Source: Helicoverpa zea
Lineage: Eukaryota > Arthropoda > Insecta > Lepidoptera > Noctuidae
NCBI RefSeq assembly: GCF_022581195.2
Contig: NC_061452.1
Location: 4,595,501-4,659,500, forward strand
Direction of reading: 5' to 3'
Length of the DNA: 64,000 bases
The notes beneath the pieces are model-generated. The model was given only the letters and a program-made list of their open reading frames with translations, did no database searches and was not told the origin of the DNA. A program made the position numbers and the translations under genes. Positions 44,745 through 56,070 of this stretch are shown here, one piece after another (position 1 is the first letter of the stretch; the number at the start of each line of letters is the position of its first letter).

Positions 44745-47417
44745 AATGTCCGTAAAGGAGCTTTTGTAGCGCCCTTATGCAATCATTACCCAAGTGGCCC
44801 CTATGTATTGAAAAATTGTGATTAATAGGTACCAACATATGTATATCAAAGTGAACAGATTATGGGTAACTCAAACTAACGAAATAAATATCTATAACAA
44901 TGTTTAAATTTAGTAAAATATGTTATTTATGGTTTTTGGTGGGTTTCCCGTTGAAAAAGTCAACGCATAAGACACAATTCATATGTAAGAAAGCGCGAGC
45001 GAAGCGAGCGCGAAAATTTTTCAGTCTAAGGACACAAAACAAATAAAAACCAGTGTAAATGAACAAAGCAAAGTCAAATAGTAAGATATGCACAGAAATG
45101 AAGTGCGAATGAATACGAAGCCGCGAGCGAAGCGAATGCGATTTTTTCCTTAGAGTTTTTATGAAGTAAACATGTCATAAAAAGCCAAAGTGAACAAAAA
45201 GCCATAAAAGACGTGCGCGAAAAATGTTTTTTCGGAATAGAATGCCTCAACAATTAAGCAAAAACAATTTGTGATGTCTGACATGGAGCCGCGAGCGCAG
45301 CGAGCGCGAATTTTTTTGGGGATGCAAAGGGTGAACCCGTCATAATTGACAGGACATGACTAAAACGAGGGCGGCTTTTTCTGAACTTTTATTGCTAATC
45401 TACTCATCTAATTTCATTAAAAGTATTTTTATTACGAAATTATGGTTTAATTTTGCCGCCCCCTAAATCATGCCGCCCGGGGCATTTGCAAATTAAATCA
45501 TTGGTAAAAAGATATTATATTTTTTAAATAATACGTGATAAGTCGCTCGATTTGCCGCCCCCTAGGACGTGCCGCCCGCGTGCGGTGCACGCCTTGCACG
45601 CCCGCTTACGGCGGGCCTGTCCATTCATACGGACAGTTTAATCCAAGATCTATTACTAACCAACCAGGACATTTTGGAATCGACTTTTGAAAAGATTTTT
45701 GTTATTAAAACCGTGTTATTTATTATGGTAGACATGCCGTACAATTTTTGGCTCGCGCGTTCCCAGTCACACCACGCGGTACCATTTGCCAAAGCATCAC
45801 TCCTTTCCGTGAACGCATCTCGTCACGCGAGCTACGTCACAAATTGATCTAGTTGGCTCTCTGGCAGCTATCTAATCATGCGTCTTATGCCATGAAGTTC
45901 TAATCACGCAGTTTCTATTTACATGGCTACACGGGTCAGTGGGATGATCTTCTATAGTGAGTTGAATGGAACGGATAATTTTAGAATTAATGCGTAATGA
46001 TTAATGCAGTGATGTCAATTGATTTACTTTCTTACGTGTGTTATTGATCCCGGGTATTGTTTGTTAATGTAATTTTGTATGTGTATCTGTGACGGTTAAT
46101 GATGATTTTACAAATAATGTTCGGGTTGTTACTGAAGTCCTTTTATTAGTACAAGAAGGATCTATTTATAAGACTACTTGATTGTCGATGATTATCAATC
46201 AATCATTTATTTTTCTCATCATCAATTACAAGAATATTGTAGCAAAATATAGATTGAATTATTGTAGCAAATACGGTAGTTACAAATACGGCAAATACGT
46301 GTTGGAGACCTGATGCAAAGAAAAAAGAACTTAAGTATTAGCTTTGCACACCTAGTTTCAATTTTTCAAGGGGAGTCCTATTAAATTAAATCATGCAGGA
46401 TTGGTTAATATTGTCGGTCAAGATGCTAGCTAATGTTTGACTTGAATGTGCCTCTGCATGACTTTTTATTGTCCAACGCTAACATTGCACTGGGTTTACT
46501 GACTAGTGAATATGTAGCTCATAGGCTCATACAGCTCCCAGAATGCCAATAGAATTATGACGATTTCTTAAGCGAGAGTATTTTACTGTTGCCTTGGCAC
46601 AATGTCAGGTTTGTGATTGTGCATCATCAACTAAGATGAGATTTATTGAGTCTGGGTGTTATTGAACTTTGTAGAACTACAAACCTACATACTTAGAAAA
46701 AAATGCAACGGCAGGTATTTACCTGAGTATGTCTGATTTAAATCTTTATGTATGTCAATAATATTTGCTTTGTAGTGGTACTTACAAGTTAAGTAAACGC
46801 TGAGAGCAATCAAATGCATCTGACCACACAGTTGTGGACAGTGCAAATTTTCCTTAATTTACTTTTTCAGTAAGTAATACAATGTTATTTAAACTTAATC
46901 ATTCATCTTGACGTTTAACTAACGCGGTTTTACTAATTGCATAGTTTCTAATAACATATTTAAGGTTGAAGCAGCTATATTTTTTTTTATGGAATAAAGT
47001 TCTATAATAATTATAGGTACCTTTTGATACACCAATTCATTATTTGGTCATGAGTTTGCCCAAAAGACTCACAGTATTTGGCATGAAGAAAGCACCTACG
47101 TATTTGCCCAATTAATTAATATTTAGATCGGTGACCGTTTTCAAAATAAATCCTAATAACGTCATAAAACAACAAACAACACATTGACTTCACAAATTAG
47201 CCACAGACGTAAGTTGCTAGAATTAATTAATACATTTGAATGTACTTAATGGCCTAGCAATAAGGTATTTTAATAGCCTCCAAAAATTAAGTAAGTAAAC
47301 AAAGTTTTCAAATATTTGTATATGTTACGGCTAAAGCCCCAATACACCTAGGTTTAATTGGCTACAGCTAGGTGTAACCAGCTTATTAGACTATTAAAGA
47401 AAATAATGTACATATAT
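44745..47417. other. Repeat debris, then unrecognised DNA
   Basis: 44870-45440 has three GCGAGCGAAGCGAGCG-type cores (44995, 45122, 45292), as in the hAT subrepeats. 45450-45620 is GC-rich with repeated 'tgccgcccc' and, read leftward from 45619, begins CAGGCCCGCCGTAAGCGGGC, which looks like a hAT terminus whose partner I could not locate. 45620-47417 shows no gene or repeat I recognise. Confidence 0.45.
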
Positions 47418-47823
47418 CGGGTGTGTCGTTCATAATCACATTAAATGAAATGCGTTAATATACTGGTTAATATATGTCGATTAACACAAAGGAAAAAGAA
47501 AAATACGTAAAAATAAAAAAAATGATTTTTTCAAACAAAGTAAATAGAATAAAAATGTGCGATTAGAACACCATATAAAAGTCAGACATTACAAACAACT
47601 GAAATTCTCCCTTGAAAACTGACAGCTGTCAACTGATCAAAACATTCGATACTCCTAACTTTATCTCTGCTTTACACATGATGTTGTAAATTATAAAAAC
47701 GAAAAATGACTCCTGTGGTTAAACCACTGAATGGATTAGGTTATTTTTTTTACAATTCGCCATAGAATAGGTATCATAAAGTATATGCGATAGAATTTAA
47801 TGTGATTGGGAACGACACACCCG
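47418..47823. mobile_element. TIR MITE (CGGGTGTGTCGTTC)
   Basis: 406 bp. The left end CGGGTGTGTCGTTCATAATC and the reverse complement of the right end CGGGTGTGTCGTTCCCAATC agree over about 28 bp, with continuing 'acattaaat'. The flanks (catatat / ttatatt) do not fix a target duplication. It is non-coding. Confidence 0.7.
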
Positions 47824-47835
47824 TTATATTTTATT

Positions 47836-48098
47836 GCTAATTTTAACCGACTAAACTTAGCTGTATCCTCATCCTCTCCTCTTACCAACGTTTTGGTAAG
47901 AATTAGGATTTACTCCTATCGATAAGAAATTGGTTACACATAAAGGTATTACAATTTGCGGCTGCACCTAGGTCTAGTTACGTAGCCTAAATATAATGAG
48001 CATGATGAGCTATGATGAACGCTTGCTCCATCTATGAAGTTCTAACCGAAGAAAAGAGGATATACCTAACTAAGTTTAGCCGGTTAAAATTAGCCGTA
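47836..48098. mobile_element. Possible degraded foldback element
   Basis: GCTAATTTTAACCGACTAAA at the left and the reverse complement of 48060-48098 at the right (GCTAATTTTAACCGGCTAAA) pair, as do the flanking 'gtatcctc/gaggatat'. No duplication is clear. Confidence 0.45.
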
Positions 48099-48509
48099 GC
48101 ATATACGTTATTTTCTTTCATTATCTCCTTATCTTTGTTTCTAATTTCTTAGATCAGCCGCCATCAAATTAGGTCCCTAATAATTGCTGAAAAAATTAGG
48201 AAGACTTTTTTATCGTATTGCCTTCTTATTGTTACTTCATATTCCTAAATGCACGCGTGTGTATAAAATTCTTCTGACACGTGCAGTTGTATGAAACGGC
48301 GCACGCGCACCTCACGGTTGAACGGTTTGCCAACAAAATGTTTGAACCGCTCTCCCGAGACTAGATTCTTATTAGCGTGCCCTAACACTATAATCTGCGC
48401 AATAAGTATTTATTACTATGCATCTGTTATATGCGGTTTCACATGCAATGAAATTCACGATACTATGACGAGATCCTTTTTTTTATCGATGGCAAAAATC
48501 CACTCGCTG

Positions 48510-48640
48510 TGGGTTAGCAGCGGTGAGGGAGTGTCAGACTTTTACCGACTAAAAATCCATCGTGTTCCTTCATAGGCCTTTTGTGTACCAGGGCCACAGT
48601 ATCTCTTTCGAACAATCCCGTAGCCTGACGAGAACCTTCA
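48510..48640 (-). repeat. R1-type LINE 3'-tail fragment
   Basis: The reverse complement reads 'cgggattgttcgaaagagatactgtgg...gaaggaaca...agtcggtaaaagtctgacactccctcaccgctgc' in overlapping pieces, matching 51400-51530 and 15910-16030. Part of an open frame at 48291-48575 falls in this repeat, so I do not call that frame a gene. Confidence 0.6.
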
Positions 48641-48937
48641 GATGGGTATTAACCTACTCCATACTGTCTTGAAGCCTGTCTTTCACACTTAATAGACTTT
48701 TTATTACCCACTAGCTTCTGCCCGCGACTTCGTACGCGGATCCTGTCCCTTATGCCAGCGACTATGGGGTCAGCAAAATCAAAGATCTGAATAGTCGCAA
48801 TAGACGTGACCATAGGGATAAAAGTAGTGATTCTAATTAGACCGCATTTAAGTTGTGTGTGGCAAAAATATTACACGTAGGTATTATTTCGTAAAAAAAC
48901 ATTAAATAGATGACAAAGTCGTGGTGACTTAGTGGAA

Positions 48938-49280
48938 TTCGTGGTGGTTTAGTGGGTAGAGAACCAATCTCTCAAGTATGAGCGTGCGTCTTTGATTCCA
49001 GGTCTGGCAAGTGCCTGCCAATGCAACTTTTCTAAGTTCGTATGTACTTTCTACGTATATTTTGGATACCAATGACCGTTATTTGGAGGGGATGTTAAAC
49101 TGTAGGTTCCGACTGTCATTGAACATTCTTGGCAGTCGTTATGGGTAGTCAGAAGCCAGTAAGTCTTACCAAGGGGTAACCGGGTTGTGGAGGTCAGATA
49201 GGCAGTCGCTCCTTGTAAAACACTGGTACTCAGTTGCATCGTGACTGGAAGTCGACCCTAACATAATTGGGACAAAGGCT
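48938..49280 (+). repeat. tRNA-derived SINE carried inside Helitron copy 2
   Basis: Same SINE at the same internal position as 453-821, with the A-box-like TGGTTTAGTGGG retained and a short deletion in the body near 49170. Confidence 0.6.
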
Positions 49281-50244
49281 CTTGAGATAATAACGACAAT
49301 AATAATGAGATATATGCACCGCAAGACATCTGAGGCTGATGACGGGGAGTAGCGACCCCGCGGGGCTATATATACTGAGTTCTCCAGGGAGAGTATACTG
49401 TCCCCCATCTCCGGCCGGTCGGAGTGAACCATGACGGGGGTAGGTCTCACGCCTCTGGCTTGGCTTGGCCGTCCAGAGTGGAGTCGCTAGAGCAGGATTA
49501 GTGGCCCTGCTCGGAGGGTAGGTGCCTCATGGTAAGCACAGGGAGCGCGTAATCCGCGTTTAAAGTCCGCCGAGGTATCCTCACCCTTCAGCCGCTCATG
49601 TCCCTATTGCCCTCTTGTTGCTATTCAGTGACTGGTTACAGTAAGTGAGGTGGCGAGTCTCCACCTGCCGTTTTTACATGTACCTAATACATTGTCATCC
49701 ACTAACATCCCATCAAAATAGCCCAAGTAGTTTTCCTCCATAGTTAGCAATAGTTTAGCACAGAACCGGGGATTGTCTTTTTTTTTAACGATGTCCACCG
49801 GGGATTGTCCTTGGGTTCATTTCTATAGTGTATAAAGGGATAATCGTCGGTTTTGTGTCACCATTTCATTAAAGTTGTCTCAAAAGGGCTTCAGCGTGTT
49901 GGCTTCGACCCCACGTTTGCCTCCCAAAAATTTGGAACTCTGTAGTCCCGAGGTCTGGAAGAGATATACAAAATAATAATGAAGATAAAACGCAACAAAG
50001 TTAGAGAGTGGAGGCTCGTGACGCCACGTCTAGGTATGTAAAATTTGTACTAAGCAGTGACTTAACACGAAATTCAAGCGTTGTTGTATCTTCGTTATTA
50101 TTTGTTTGTGAGAGAGAGAAAAGAAAAATGCGTGTCCATTATTTTAGGGTTATCTAAAAGACGGACTAATTACTTATTTTGATTCACTATACCTATTTCA
50201 TAACATTCATTTCTATACATTTCAAGTGTAGTATTGCTCTTGAA

Positions 50245-50770
50245 GTTCCACATCAGGTGTTCCAGATCTTCGATGTTTACACGTCAATAGAGAGTGCTTA
50301 TCAGATTGAACCACTTTTGCTAAAACGTCATATCTTTATAAGCTATAGTCTAGCTGGGCTCCTGGGTTTCCACATTAGGTGTTTTACATCTTCAATTTTT
50401 ATAAGTCAACAGAGAGTGCTTATCAGATTGAACAACTTTTGCTAAAACGTCATACCTCTATATGCTATAGTCTAGCTGGGCCCCTGGAGTTCCACATCAG
50501 GTGTTTTAGATCTTCAATTTGTATAAGTCAATAGAAAGTGCTTATCAAATTGAACAACTTTTGCTAAAACGGCATACCTGTATATGGTACAGAGAAGCTG
50601 GGCTCTTGGGGTTCCACATCAGGTGTTCCAGATCTTAAAATTTATAATCTCAGCTGAAAATGCTCATCAAATGAAACAATTTTTGCCACGGCACCATATT
50701 TGTATCTCTTATAGTTTTATTGGTCTGTTGGAGTTCTGCATCAGGTCTTCAAGTTTCGAAGATAAATTAT
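50245..50770. repeat. Five-unit tandem repeat in Helitron copy 2
   Basis: Units start at GTTCCACATCAGGTGTT-like motifs at 50245, 50366, 50489, 50611 and 50733, with a period of 121-123 bp. Divergence increases towards the last unit. Confidence 0.85.
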
Positions 50771-51399
50771 AGCCTATATGTTGACCAGGCCTAATACTGA
50801 TACAACAAAGAAAAAATCATTGAAATCCGTTCAGTAGTTCGGAAGATTAGCGTGTACAAACAAACAGACATACAGACATACAGACATACAGACATACAGA
50901 CAAACAGACAGAATTTTTTTTTTGGATTTGTGCTCCATTACTGTTTCTAAACCCCACCCAATTATTATTTTTTTAATATATTCAATGTACAGACACAGTT
51001 TTTTTACAGATTTATTATATGTATATAGATATGTCCTCAGCAATAATATTGAAAAGAGGTCGATCGCTGGACTTTGCCGTCTATGTAGGTAAGTACCTAT
51101 ATCTACTGTCTTCAAAGTGAACCTCTTTATCAAAATAATAAGGTAGGTAGGTATTTACAGCTAATTGCTAGCAACTATGTAGGTAAATGTAGATATTACT
51201 TAATAGGGGATTGTGTCAATTGTATCCAATAAAACGAGTGGGCACTCATTGTTATCCGATAATATAATGTTATCTCGCACACAATAATGTCATTTGAGGA
51301 CTTAACTATAGGTAGACTTAATTTCTAGCAGATGTGTCACGTAGGCTCTTGTCTAACGCTAGCATATACCCCCGTTTTGGCTAACGGGGTACCTAAGTG

Positions 51400-51550
51400 C
51401 ATGCTGGTCTGTGGGATTGTTCGAAAGTGTTACCGCTGCTCTGGTACATAAAGGGCTTAGGAAGGAACAGGTGGGTTTTAGCCAGTCGGAGTCTGATACT
51501 CCCATACGCTGCATCCACAGCGGGCGGGGTCATTTGATGATGTCCCAAAA
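51400..51550 (+). repeat. R1-type LINE 3'-tail fragment
   Basis: Contains 'gggattgttcgaaagtgtta', 'ggtgggttttagccagtcgg' and ends 'gatgatgtcccaaaaaaggt'. It matches the tail of the LINE at 17831-19683 and the fragments at 15910 and 48510. Confidence 0.6.
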
Positions 51551-51970
51551 AAGGTAAGTGCTTAGGTACATACTAAGCAATGATTCTGGTGTAAACGAGT
51601 ATACTTTTGCAAATCTCATTTTTATAATTTCTTTGATTTTTAACCAACTGTTGAGGAACTTAAGTTTAGCCAAATGATGAACGAATGTGATTTGTTCCTT
51701 GCTTGGTACCACCATAACAGATGAACTTATCATTTAAATTACTAGTTTTAACCCGCATCAATTAATGCATCATTGTGGTTTTGTACAAAATCGATTAAGT
51801 ATGCAGCTTTAAGGTCATTATGGATAATGAGAAAGATCACGAATGAAAAGAATGATTTACTAATAAGTTTATTATCTTCACGCAACATAAACGTACCTAG
51901 TAGGTATACTTATACATAGGAACCTTTTATGTATTAGTGCTTAGATTTTTTTTCTAAGCTGCTATTGAGA
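51551..51970. other. No feature recognised
   Basis: AT-rich spacer left of the copia element. Its last five bases before the LTR, gaaga (51971-51975), are the target site. Confidence 0.4.
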
Positions 51971-51975
51971 GAAGA
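51971..51975 (+). repeat. Target-site duplication of the copia element, left
   Basis: gaaga, repeated exactly at 57004-57008. Confidence 0.9.
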
Positions 51976-52195
51976 TGTTAAAGTTTCAATTATTACTACT
52001 TGTCGGCCTACTGGCCTATTAACCAATTTGAATTTGGAGTACTTAAAAAGAATAATATAAAAAAAATGTGTTGTCTGCGTTGTGTCATGTCATTGTGCTT
52101 TCATGAAAATGTATTTATAATTTTCTCCTAAATAAATATTATTGTGGATTCTATTGTGTGTTACTCTCTGAGGTGGGAAGAAGCTCCCACCAATA
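51976..52195 (+). repeat. 5' LTR of a Ty1/copia retrotransposon
   Basis: 220 bp, TGTTAAAG...CCAATA. It agrees with the 3' LTR everywhere except for one extra A there in a poly-A run. A TATA-like TATAAAA lies at 52056-52062 and a polyadenylation signal AATAAA at 52131-52136, in the order expected for U3-R-U5. Confidence 0.95.
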
Positions 52196-55100
52196 GGTTA
52201 TGGGCCCAGACGACGTTTACATCGAAAATTGAGAATTTGAATGGTACAAATTATGAAACCTGGAAGGTTCAAGTGCAGGCGTTGCTCATGAGAAATCAGG
52301 TATGGAAATACGTAAATGGAACTATACCTAAGCCGGACTCAGCAGTGGAGTCGTGCGCATGGTCTGATAAAGACGATATGGCAAAGGCTGATTTGATAAT
52401 GGCAATGTGTCCAAGTGAGCTTAAACACATAAGAGGGTGTGAAACGTCGCACGAGATATGGAGAAAATTGGAGAAAACGTATGCATCTAAAGGTCTCGTA
52501 AGAAAGGCAAGTCTGTTAAAGAAGTTAACGTTGAGCCGCATGAAGGAAGGAGATGACGTACAGAGTCACCTGAATAATTTCTTCGAAGCTGCGAATATGT
52601 TAAGTGATATGGGTGTAGAAATACACGAAGACTTGATGTCTATCTTATTACTGTATAGCTTGCCAGAGAGTTACGAAAATTTTAGATGTTCTATGGAGAG
52701 CAGAGACGAACTACCAAACATAGAGGTACTAAAGATTAAGATCTTGGAGAAGACATATAGCTCGACTTGTACTGAAATGAAAAGTATTGAAGGAGCCATG
52801 TATGCGAAGAATAAAGGATTTAAAAAGAACTCGAACCGTAAAGAACAAAATACAAAGAGTAAATTTATATATAAATGTTATAAGTGTCATGGAGTTGGGC
52901 ATAAATATTCAGAATGTAAAATGAATCAAAAGAATGATGACGCGAGATGTGCAACAGAATACAATAAGGAGGACAGTATTTTTGATATTCTTTTTAATTG
53001 TACAAACTTTTCTAATAATTTACAAATTAAAAAGAATGACTGGATCCTTGATAGTGGCTGTACATCGCATTTATGTAACGATTTATATAAATTTACAGAT
53101 AATTTTTGTATTTTACAGGATAAACTGAACTTGGCATCAAATCTGTCGACGGATGTAAAGGGCAAAGGTGACGTAAGGTTGTCAGCATCAGGCAGGAGGC
53201 TTATTTTGAAGAATACCCTGTATGTACCAGATCTTCGTAGTAATTTATTATCTGTAGCGAGGATTGCAGACAATGGGTATGAAGTTCAATTTCATAAAGA
53301 TAGGGCCTGTATTAATTCGTCAAACGGAAATACTGTAATGACAGCCGAACGTGTAGGAAATCTTTACGTTTTTAAGAGATTGGATGAACAAGCATATTTT
53401 ATTGCTGATCCAATCGACATAGTAGAGTGGCATAGTCGCATAGGTCACTTAAATGGTAAAGATCTCTTAAAGTTGTTGAACCATTGCGGATATAATACTA
53501 AGGAGGCAGATTTACGTAAAATATCGAATTGTGATGTTTGTGCTAAGGGAAAAATGAGTTCGTTACCTTTTTCGAGATCGAGTGGTCCATGTAATGAATT
53601 ATTACGTATTGTTCATTCCGATATAGTAGGTCCTTTAAAAACACAGTCAATTGGCGGATCGAAATATTGTGTAACTTTTATTGACGACAGTACCCGTTGG
53701 TGTGAAGTATATTTACTTGGAAAGAAAAGTGCAGTGTTTAGCGCATTTAAGCTATACAAAAGTCATGCTGAAAGACTCACAGGAAAGAAAATTAAATTCC
53801 TTCAATCTGACAACGGCGGTGAATACTGCAGTCGTGAATTTGATGAATTTTTAAATCAAGAAGGCATTCAAAGAAGGCTGAGTATTTCGCGATCACCTCA
53901 AATGAACGGAGTCAGTGAACGAATGAACAGAACTTTACTTGAAATGGCTAGATGCATGTTATTATCTTCTGGTTTGTCCGTAGGATTTTGGGCGGATGCT
54001 GTTTTGACTGCGTGCTACATACGCAATCGTTGTCCAACGAGTAGTCTAAATGGTGGTATTCCATTTGAAAAATGGACTGGAACTAAAGTCGACTTATCCA
54101 ACATAAGAAGTTTTGGAGCAAAAGCCTATATTTTAGACAAGACACCAACGAAAGACAAATTCGATGCTCGTGCTAAGGAGGGAGTTTTTGTCGGGTATCC
54201 GAGATGTACGAAAGGATACCGAATTTGGATACCAGGTGAACATAAAGTCGTTGAAGCTCGTGATGTTAAATTTGTTCCCAAAGAGGAACCAAAACAATTT
54301 CATCAGAAGGTTGGACTGGAAGTTGAAGATACACATTCAAATGCGAAAAGTCCAGTTACTACTGAATTCTATACTTATTTACCTGCCACGCATGAGACAT
54401 TGACAGGCGCTGGTGATCAATCCAATGAAAGAATTCATACGGATGTTGTACGTTGTGCCCCTGAGATTGATTGTCACGGCAATGGAGATAGTTGTCCTGG
54501 TGATGTACATTCAGAGGTCGAGCCAGCTGATGAGGGAAATAATACGCAACAAGTTATCCTGAAAAGAGCCGCTGGAAGACCGAAACTTGTAAAGGGAGAA
54601 CGTGGTCGCCCAAGAAAAGTATATAATATGGTAGAAGTTCAAGAACAAGAAATTGAACAGCGTGAAGAAATGCACCCGGACTCAATGGAACCTGTAGAAG
54701 GTATACAGGGTGATATTAATCAAAATGTAGATGATGAAAAGTTTTTCTCAGCGATGGCTGAAATATCACTTGAACAGGCTTTATCAAGCGATGAGAGTGA
54801 AAAATGGCAAGAAGCAATTTTATCTGAGATCAAAAGTTTAGTGAAGAACGAAACCTGGGATATTGTTAAGAAACCAAAAGATCGAGAGATTGTGGGCTGT
54901 CGCTATATCTTGACAACTAAACTGAATGTCGATATGACAACAAAGAAGAAAGCTCGTCTAGTAGCAAGGGGTTATAGTCAACGTTATGGTGTAAATTATC
55001 ACCAAAATTATGCCCCAGTAGCGAGACTTGAAACTATCAGACTTTTAATGGCACTAGCGGTAGAATTGAATTTAGAAGTCCATCAACTAGATATCAATAC

Positions 55101-56070
55101 TGCTTATTTAAACGGCAAAATCGACGAAAAGGTATATATGCAGATACCAAAGATGTTAGAAGAAAACCTTCATACGCTGATCCAGAGAGAGGGAAAGGGC
55201 TCAGAAATTGGAAAGCGTGCTAATAAAATGTTAGTGGATCTTCAAACTGGAGGAGATGCCTGTCTCTTAAAGCGTTCATTGTATGGTTTAAAGCAAGCGG
55301 GACGACAGTGGTATATTAGATTAGATGAAACACTTCGTCGAATGAATCTGAAACCAAGCAAAAATGAACCGTGTCTATATTATCAGCGGAGGAAGGATGG
55401 AACAGTTTTGATAGTTGTTATATATGTTGATGACATTTTAGTTGCTTGTGATGATCTTACTTTGATACAAGAATTTAAGAAGAAATTAGCTGATGATTTT
55501 GAGTTAAAGGATTTTGGACCAGCCAAATATTGTTTGGGTATAGAGATAGTGAAGGAAGACGGTGTAATAAGTCTATCACAGCATAAATATATCCAAGACA
55601 CATTAAAGAAGTTTGGAATGACGGACTGCAAAACCGTATCGACGCCTTTTGAGGTGGGACTAAATTTTGCAGCTCCAAAGCGTCACGAAGAATACAAGGA
55701 AAAGGAACCGTGGCCATATCGCGAACTTTTAGGAACATTGATGTATTTGAGTGTTGCCACAAGGCCTGACATTGCTAATACAGTTTCAAAGTTAGCTCAA
55801 TTTGCAACTTGTCCAAATCATACTCATTGGATTTCCGCTAAACGAGTTCTTCGATATCTAAAGAAGACTATTGAGTACCGATTAACATTTAGAAAAACAG
55901 GAAAGTCGTTAACGGGTTACTCAGACGCTGATTGGGGTAACTCATTAATTGATCGGAAATCATACTCTGGTTACGCTTTTATATTAGGAGGAGCTACAAT
56001 TTCATGGCGATCGGAAAAGCAAAGATCAGTGGCTACATCCTCAACCGAGGCTGAGTATACAAGCTGTTGA
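52144..56070 (+). CDS. Ty1/copia Gag-Pol polyprotein, interrupted in RNase H
   Basis: One long open frame with the copia domain order. Numbered from 52144: Gag core of the DUF4219/UBN2 type (NLNGTNYETWKVQ near 31-43), CCHC zinc knuckle (C245-C248-H253-C258), aspartic protease active site DSG at 303-305, integrase with an HHCC zinc-finger region and catalytic D493, D556 and E592 (35 residues between the last two), reverse transcriptase with YVDD at 1094-1097, and the start of RNase H (GYSDADWGN, then STEAEY). Element-derived coding ends at 56059, where a MITE has inserted; four read-through codons and a stop follow. There is no ATG before residue 49 (52288), which is already inside the conserved Gag core, so the start codon seems mutated or initiation is non-AUG. 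No other stop or frameshift is present, which argues for a young copy. The remainder of RNase H is at 56458-56766. Confidence 0.9.
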   Translation: MDSIVCYSLRWEEAPTNRLWAQTTFTSKIENLNGTNYETWKVQVQALLMRNQVWKYVNGTIPKPDSAVESCAWSDKDDMAKADLIMAMCPSELKHIRGCETSHEIWRKLEKTYASKGLVRKASLLKKLTLSRMKEGDDVQSHLNNFFEAANMLSDMGVEIHEDLMSILLLYSLPESYENFRCSMESRDELPNIEVLKIKILEKTYSSTCTEMKSIEGAMYAKNKGFKKNSNRKEQNTKSKFIYKCYKCHGVGHKYSECKMNQKNDDARCATEYNKEDSIFDILFNCTNFSNNLQIKKNDWILDSGCTSHLCNDLYKFTDNFCILQDKLNLASNLSTDVKGKGDVRLSASGRRLILKNTLYVPDLRSNLLSVARIADNGYEVQFHKDRACINSSNGNTVMTAERVGNLYVFKRLDEQAYFIADPIDIVEWHSRIGHLNGKDLLKLLNHCGYNTKEADLRKISNCDVCAKGKMSSLPFSRSSGPCNELLRIVHSDIVGPLKTQSIGGSKYCVTFIDDSTRWCEVYLLGKKSAVFSAFKLYKSHAERLTGKKIKFLQSDNGGEYCSREFDEFLNQEGIQRRLSISRSPQMNGVSERMNRTLLEMARCMLLSSGLSVGFWADAVLTACYIRNRCPTSSLNGGIPFEKWTGTKVDLSNIRSFGAKAYILDKTPTKDKFDARAKEGVFVGYPRCTKGYRIWIPGEHKVVEARDVKFVPKEEPKQFHQKVGLEVEDTHSNAKSPVTTEFYTYLPATHETLTGAGDQSNERIHTDVVRCAPEIDCHGNGDSCPGDVHSEVEPADEGNNTQQVILKRAAGRPKLVKGERGRPRKVYNMVEVQEQEIEQREEMHPDSMEPVEGIQGDINQNVDDEKFFSAMAEISLEQALSSDESEKWQEAILSEIKSLVKNETWDIVKKPKDREIVGCRYILTTKLNVDMTTKKKARLVARGYSQRYGVNYHQNYAPVARLETIRLLMALAVELNLEVHQLDINTAYLNGKIDEKVYMQIPKMLEENLHTLIQREGKGSEIGKRANKMLVDLQTGGDACLLKRSLYGLKQAGRQWYIRLDETLRRMNLKPSKNEPCLYYQRRKDGTVLIVVIYVDDILVACDDLTLIQEFKKKLADDFELKDFGPAKYCLGIEIVKEDGVISLSQHKYIQDTLKKFGMTDCKTVSTPFEVGLNFAAPKRHEEYKEKEPWPYRELLGTLMYLSVATRPDIANTVSKLAQFATCPNHTHWISAKRVLRYLKKTIEYRLTFRKTGKSLTGYSDADWGNSLIDRKSYSGYAFILGGATISWRSEKQRSVATSSTEAEYTSC
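52196..52209 (+). other. Primer binding site, initiator tRNA-Met
   Basis: GGTTATGGGCCCAG directly follows the 5' LTR. It is complementary to the anticodon arm of animal initiator tRNA-Met rather than to a tRNA 3' end, the mode known for Drosophila copia, which is primed by a 5' half-tRNA. Confidence 0.8.

Larger units (their letters stand above)
48711..51029 (-). mobile_element. Non-autonomous Helitron, copy 2
   Basis: 2319 bp. On the minus strand it starts TCTATATACATATAATAAATC at 51029 and ends GAAGCTAG at 48711, between host A (complement of 51030) and T (complement of 48710). It is collinear with 86-2200 along its length, including the SINE. It differs mainly by having five rather than two internal ~122-bp repeats and by several short deletions. 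No Rep/helicase is present. Confidence 0.85.

Noticed and set aside
48291..48575. 94-codon frame ending FYRLKIHRVPS
   Set aside because: Its C-terminal part is the dispersed LINE-tail repeat read antisense, so it is not a gene.
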